A DNA stretch of 64,000 bases from the NCBI GenBank assembly GCA_009746045.1, contig RPFO01000072.1:5078087-5142086 (forward strand), in the 5' to 3' direction. This stretch comes from Mesostigma viride. Lineage: Eukaryota; Streptophyta; Mesostigmatophyceae; Mesostigmatales; Mesostigmataceae. The notes beneath the pieces were generated by a model. That model was given only the letters and a program-made list of their open reading frames with translations. It made no database searches and was not told where the DNA came from. The first letter of the stretch is position 1. Each line of letters opens with the position of its first letter. The position numbers and the translations under genes are program-made. Positions 61,526 to 64,000 of this stretch are shown here, one piece after another.

Positions 61526-61559
61526 GGGCGGGAAGGGGATCAAGTTAGGCAGATCCCAC

Positions 61560-62990
61560 TGCTAGAGCCGCGGAGCCGCGGGGCCGCGAGCGTCGTCATT
61601 GATAGGAGAGAAGGGTTCGCAGCGCGGGCTCCGGCTCAGGTGCAAAGCGAACGAATTTATTAGGGGGACGGCCAAGCCTGGCAGCCATATGCTATGCACC
61701 CATAAAGTGCATTGAAATGTTTTGAGTATAGTAGCTAATAATCGAGTAGCTACTGAGGAGTGATGCTAGGCATATTGAAGAGTAAGCCATCCGAGATTTT
61801 GTCGACATTTGAACATCATGCTCAGGGTGTTTTCAGTACACATGGGAGTCCAGTGGACTGACAGGACCCTACAGTTGTCACGTCCGTGATCATTTACGTC
61901 CGTGCACTCAAGAAGTTACGCGGTTGCCGTAATTGGAATCGTTACCGACGTTTGGTTGGTTCCGATTCAGTAGGCCGCAGGCTTTGTTCCTTTGGGCTTG
62001 TGTGGAGCGCTGCGCCGGAAAGGCCTGAATTTCTAGAGTGACAGTCTTAGGTGACCTCAGTGGCTTAGGTTCAGGCGCAAGACTTTGGGGCGCAAAGCCT
62101 TGGTGGCTTGCGCAATATTCCGGTGCGTGACATTTGGCAGTTACGAATCTTTTGTATTGTCCAGACGGAATGATGTTCAGTCCATCTGACAAAGCTGGAT
62201 ACGCAGATCGTACTGTGCGGTGTGCTGGCTCGCACGTGGCTGTCGAACAGACTTGCGCAGCATTTTGCTGGCAGTCTAACTGCACGTCAGGCGGCTTGCT
62301 GGCAAATGCGACAGCCCATGGATGCCGGGATTTTTGGAGGTATTTAGGAGCAGGGCAGCGGCCATGGTGGTCGTTGTTCGCTCGTTTCTCTCCCTCACAA
62401 CTAGTTTGTTGTCTTCATGGGGTTAAACTTCTCCAACAGCCCGGAGCAGCCCCCGTGAGTGGTTGCATGTCGTTGCCATGACGATGGTTGATAGGATTGA
62501 CAGTGGTTTGATCCGGTCGGGATGTTGTTGGCATTGTGGACGAGAAACGTTCTGCTGACCGGGGAACAGTCCCGGGAAAGGGCCGGTTCGTCATTGGCCA
62601 GTGTGCCAGTAACTGGGACATGAGCGCAGAGTCACACAGTTGATATAGATTATGACGTAAGTAAACACTGTTGCGCCACAGTGGCGTCATGGTCGGTCTG
62701 TGGTGATTTCGATGGGTCTCAAGGATATAATAATGAAAAGAGAGAACAAAGACTGTTGCAGCCTCATCATACATTTTTGCAAGGAGCCCCAGGTGATTAG
62801 GCTCGCGTACATATTGATGCGGGTACGTACGCACGTGCAGTTAATTGTCCTGATCAATGGTAAATTTAGATCGACATGCATGGATCATTGTTGTCTCATT
62901 GCATGACATGCAGATGTCTGGGAATCCAATCAAGCAATCCATACTCTTAAGGGCTAAATGAGGCAATAGTTGATTCCTGGAAGTATAATA
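61560..62990. other. Non-coding or unassigned region right of the LINE
   Basis: Only short frames occur. The longest sensible one, 62134-62481 (+), encodes a Cys-containing peptide (CPDGMMFSPSDKAGYADRTV) preceded by a possible acceptor near 62140. I cannot assign it to a gene. Confidence 0.4.
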
Positions 62991-62992
62991 TC

Positions 62993-63153
62993 ATGCGCCA
63001 ATGGATCAGGAGACCCTTATATTTATAGCCCGCCGCTGCGAAATCATGCCAGAGGTCCTAGTTCGAATCCGTGTTGGAGCTACTTGAACTTTTGCGTTTT
63101 TCGCGTCCCGCCGCTCGGCAGCATTTATTATAGTTGCTTGCCTCGACATCATA
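62993..63153 (+). mobile_element. tRNA-derived SINE, copy 2 (5' part degraded)
   Basis: It shares ggatcaggaga, atcatgccagaggtcctagttcgaatccgtgttggagctac (B-box within) and the cggcagcattta 3' body with copies 1 and 3. The A-box side is rearranged. Confidence 0.7.
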
Positions 63154-63558
63154 GTAACGCTTAGTTGATCAGTTCAGCTGGCATCGGCTATGCGGCCCCT
63201 GAACCAGATTTTGGTCAACCTGTTTCACGTTTCGATCGATACCTTTGCTATCGAGTGGACAGGTGTGTAGCACTGCTACGCACCAAAAGCTCTACCCCCC
63301 CCCACCACCACCACCACGTTTAAGATTGGGGTCCGACCAATCCAGGGCTCACGATCTTAAAGAATCTTACTACTGTGATTCGATTCTACTAAGTTCTACT
63401 ACATTCTACTACATTCTACTACCATTATACTACTAGTATAGAGGATTAGAGGTCAAATCCAGAGTCTCATGATCTTAAACCTGAGAAATATCTTAAACGT
63501 GTGTTGGGGGGTGTAGTAGGACATATAGCACAATTTCCGAATTACTGGCACCACGCTC

Positions 63559-63769
63559 CGGTGAAGAGTTTTTTCGCAGTTGATTGGGCGATGTAGCTAT
63601 AGCTTGGGATGCCTTCGGATCAAGAGACCCATATTTCTGCGGAATCATGCCAGAGGTCCTAGCTAGTTCCAATCCGTGATGAAGCTATTTGAACGTTCAC
63701 GTGAATTTCGAGTCGCGGCGCGCTTGGCAGCATTTAGATTACTTTTTGTTGCTTGCCTCGACAATATTG
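63559..63769 (+). mobile_element. tRNA-derived SINE, copy 3
   Basis: It begins ggtgaagagttttttcgcag, carries gcttgggatgccttcggatc and ends ttgcctcgacaatatt. It matches copy 1 over its length with scattered changes. Confidence 0.75.
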
Positions 63770-64000
63770 CGCCACTGACTGTTGTTCCATCAGATTGAAT
63801 TGGCGGCACTGACCTTTGGCCCCGGTGGCAAGTCATATGGACATCATTGCATGGCAGTACGTTGCAACGCAGTACCTGATATGAATCGACGGCCGGACAG
63901 CTTTTCACCCATGCCAGCTTTGGCTACCAGAACACAGGCTAATGCAGTCCGGGAATCAACTCATCATAGTTCGGCAGTAATGATTACAGTGGGCCCGGAA

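Overview
This is a eukaryotic nuclear window. It has three intron-rich protein genes that carry GT-AG introns, many of them kilobase-sized. Between and inside them lie retrotransposon remnants, SINE and MITE copies, minisatellites and very long microsatellites. The DDB2-like gene carries the zinc knuckle that I associate with plant-lineage DDB2. The first gene combines bacterial-type Ig-like domains with a TRP-like membrane region, a combination I associate with green algae. A chlorophyte or prasinophyte alga with a repeat-inflated genome is therefore my best guess; the genus cannot be told from the sequence.

Layout. (1) About 0.4-28.5 kb, plus strand: one very large gene of at least 20 exons. 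It has a signal-peptide-like exon, an extracellular beta-rich and Ig-like region, about eight transmembrane helices and a 620-residue Ser/Pro/Arg-rich cytosolic tail ending at 28458. (2) 28.5-33.8 kb: an intergenic graveyard of LINE fragments (a plus-strand RT C-terminus, an ORF1-like fragment, and repeated LINE 3' tails with the CACGTGAC/GTCACGTG palindrome). (3) 34.0-48.1 kb, minus strand: DDB2, the WD40 UV-damage-recognition subunit of the CUL4-DDB1 E3 ligase. Fifteen exons join in phase apart from one 1-bp frame slip in a homopolymer. (4) 48.1-48.8 kb: a divergent promoter with E2F-like sites. (5) 48.8-57.4 kb, plus strand: a 303-residue SYLF-domain (Ysc84/SH3YL1-type) protein in five exons. 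(6) 57.8-61.5 kb, minus strand: a decayed APE-type LINE with endonuclease and RT motifs. (7) 61.6-64 kb: SINE copies and non-coding sequence.

The most striking pattern runs through all three genes. Introns repeatedly contain tandem or near-tandem copies of their own splice junction, each copy made of the last bases of the exon plus the first bases of the intron. A few introns show the same at the acceptor side. I count about fifteen donor-side and three acceptor-side cases, with periods from 28 to about 150 bp and 2 to 8 copies. They range from nearly identical to strongly diverged. This suggests an intron-growth process anchored at exon-intron boundaries, leaving arrays of decoy splice sites.

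All exon boundaries were derived by eye from splice consensus, phase compatibility and family resemblance. The 5' third of the first gene and exon 1 of DDB2 are the least certain parts.
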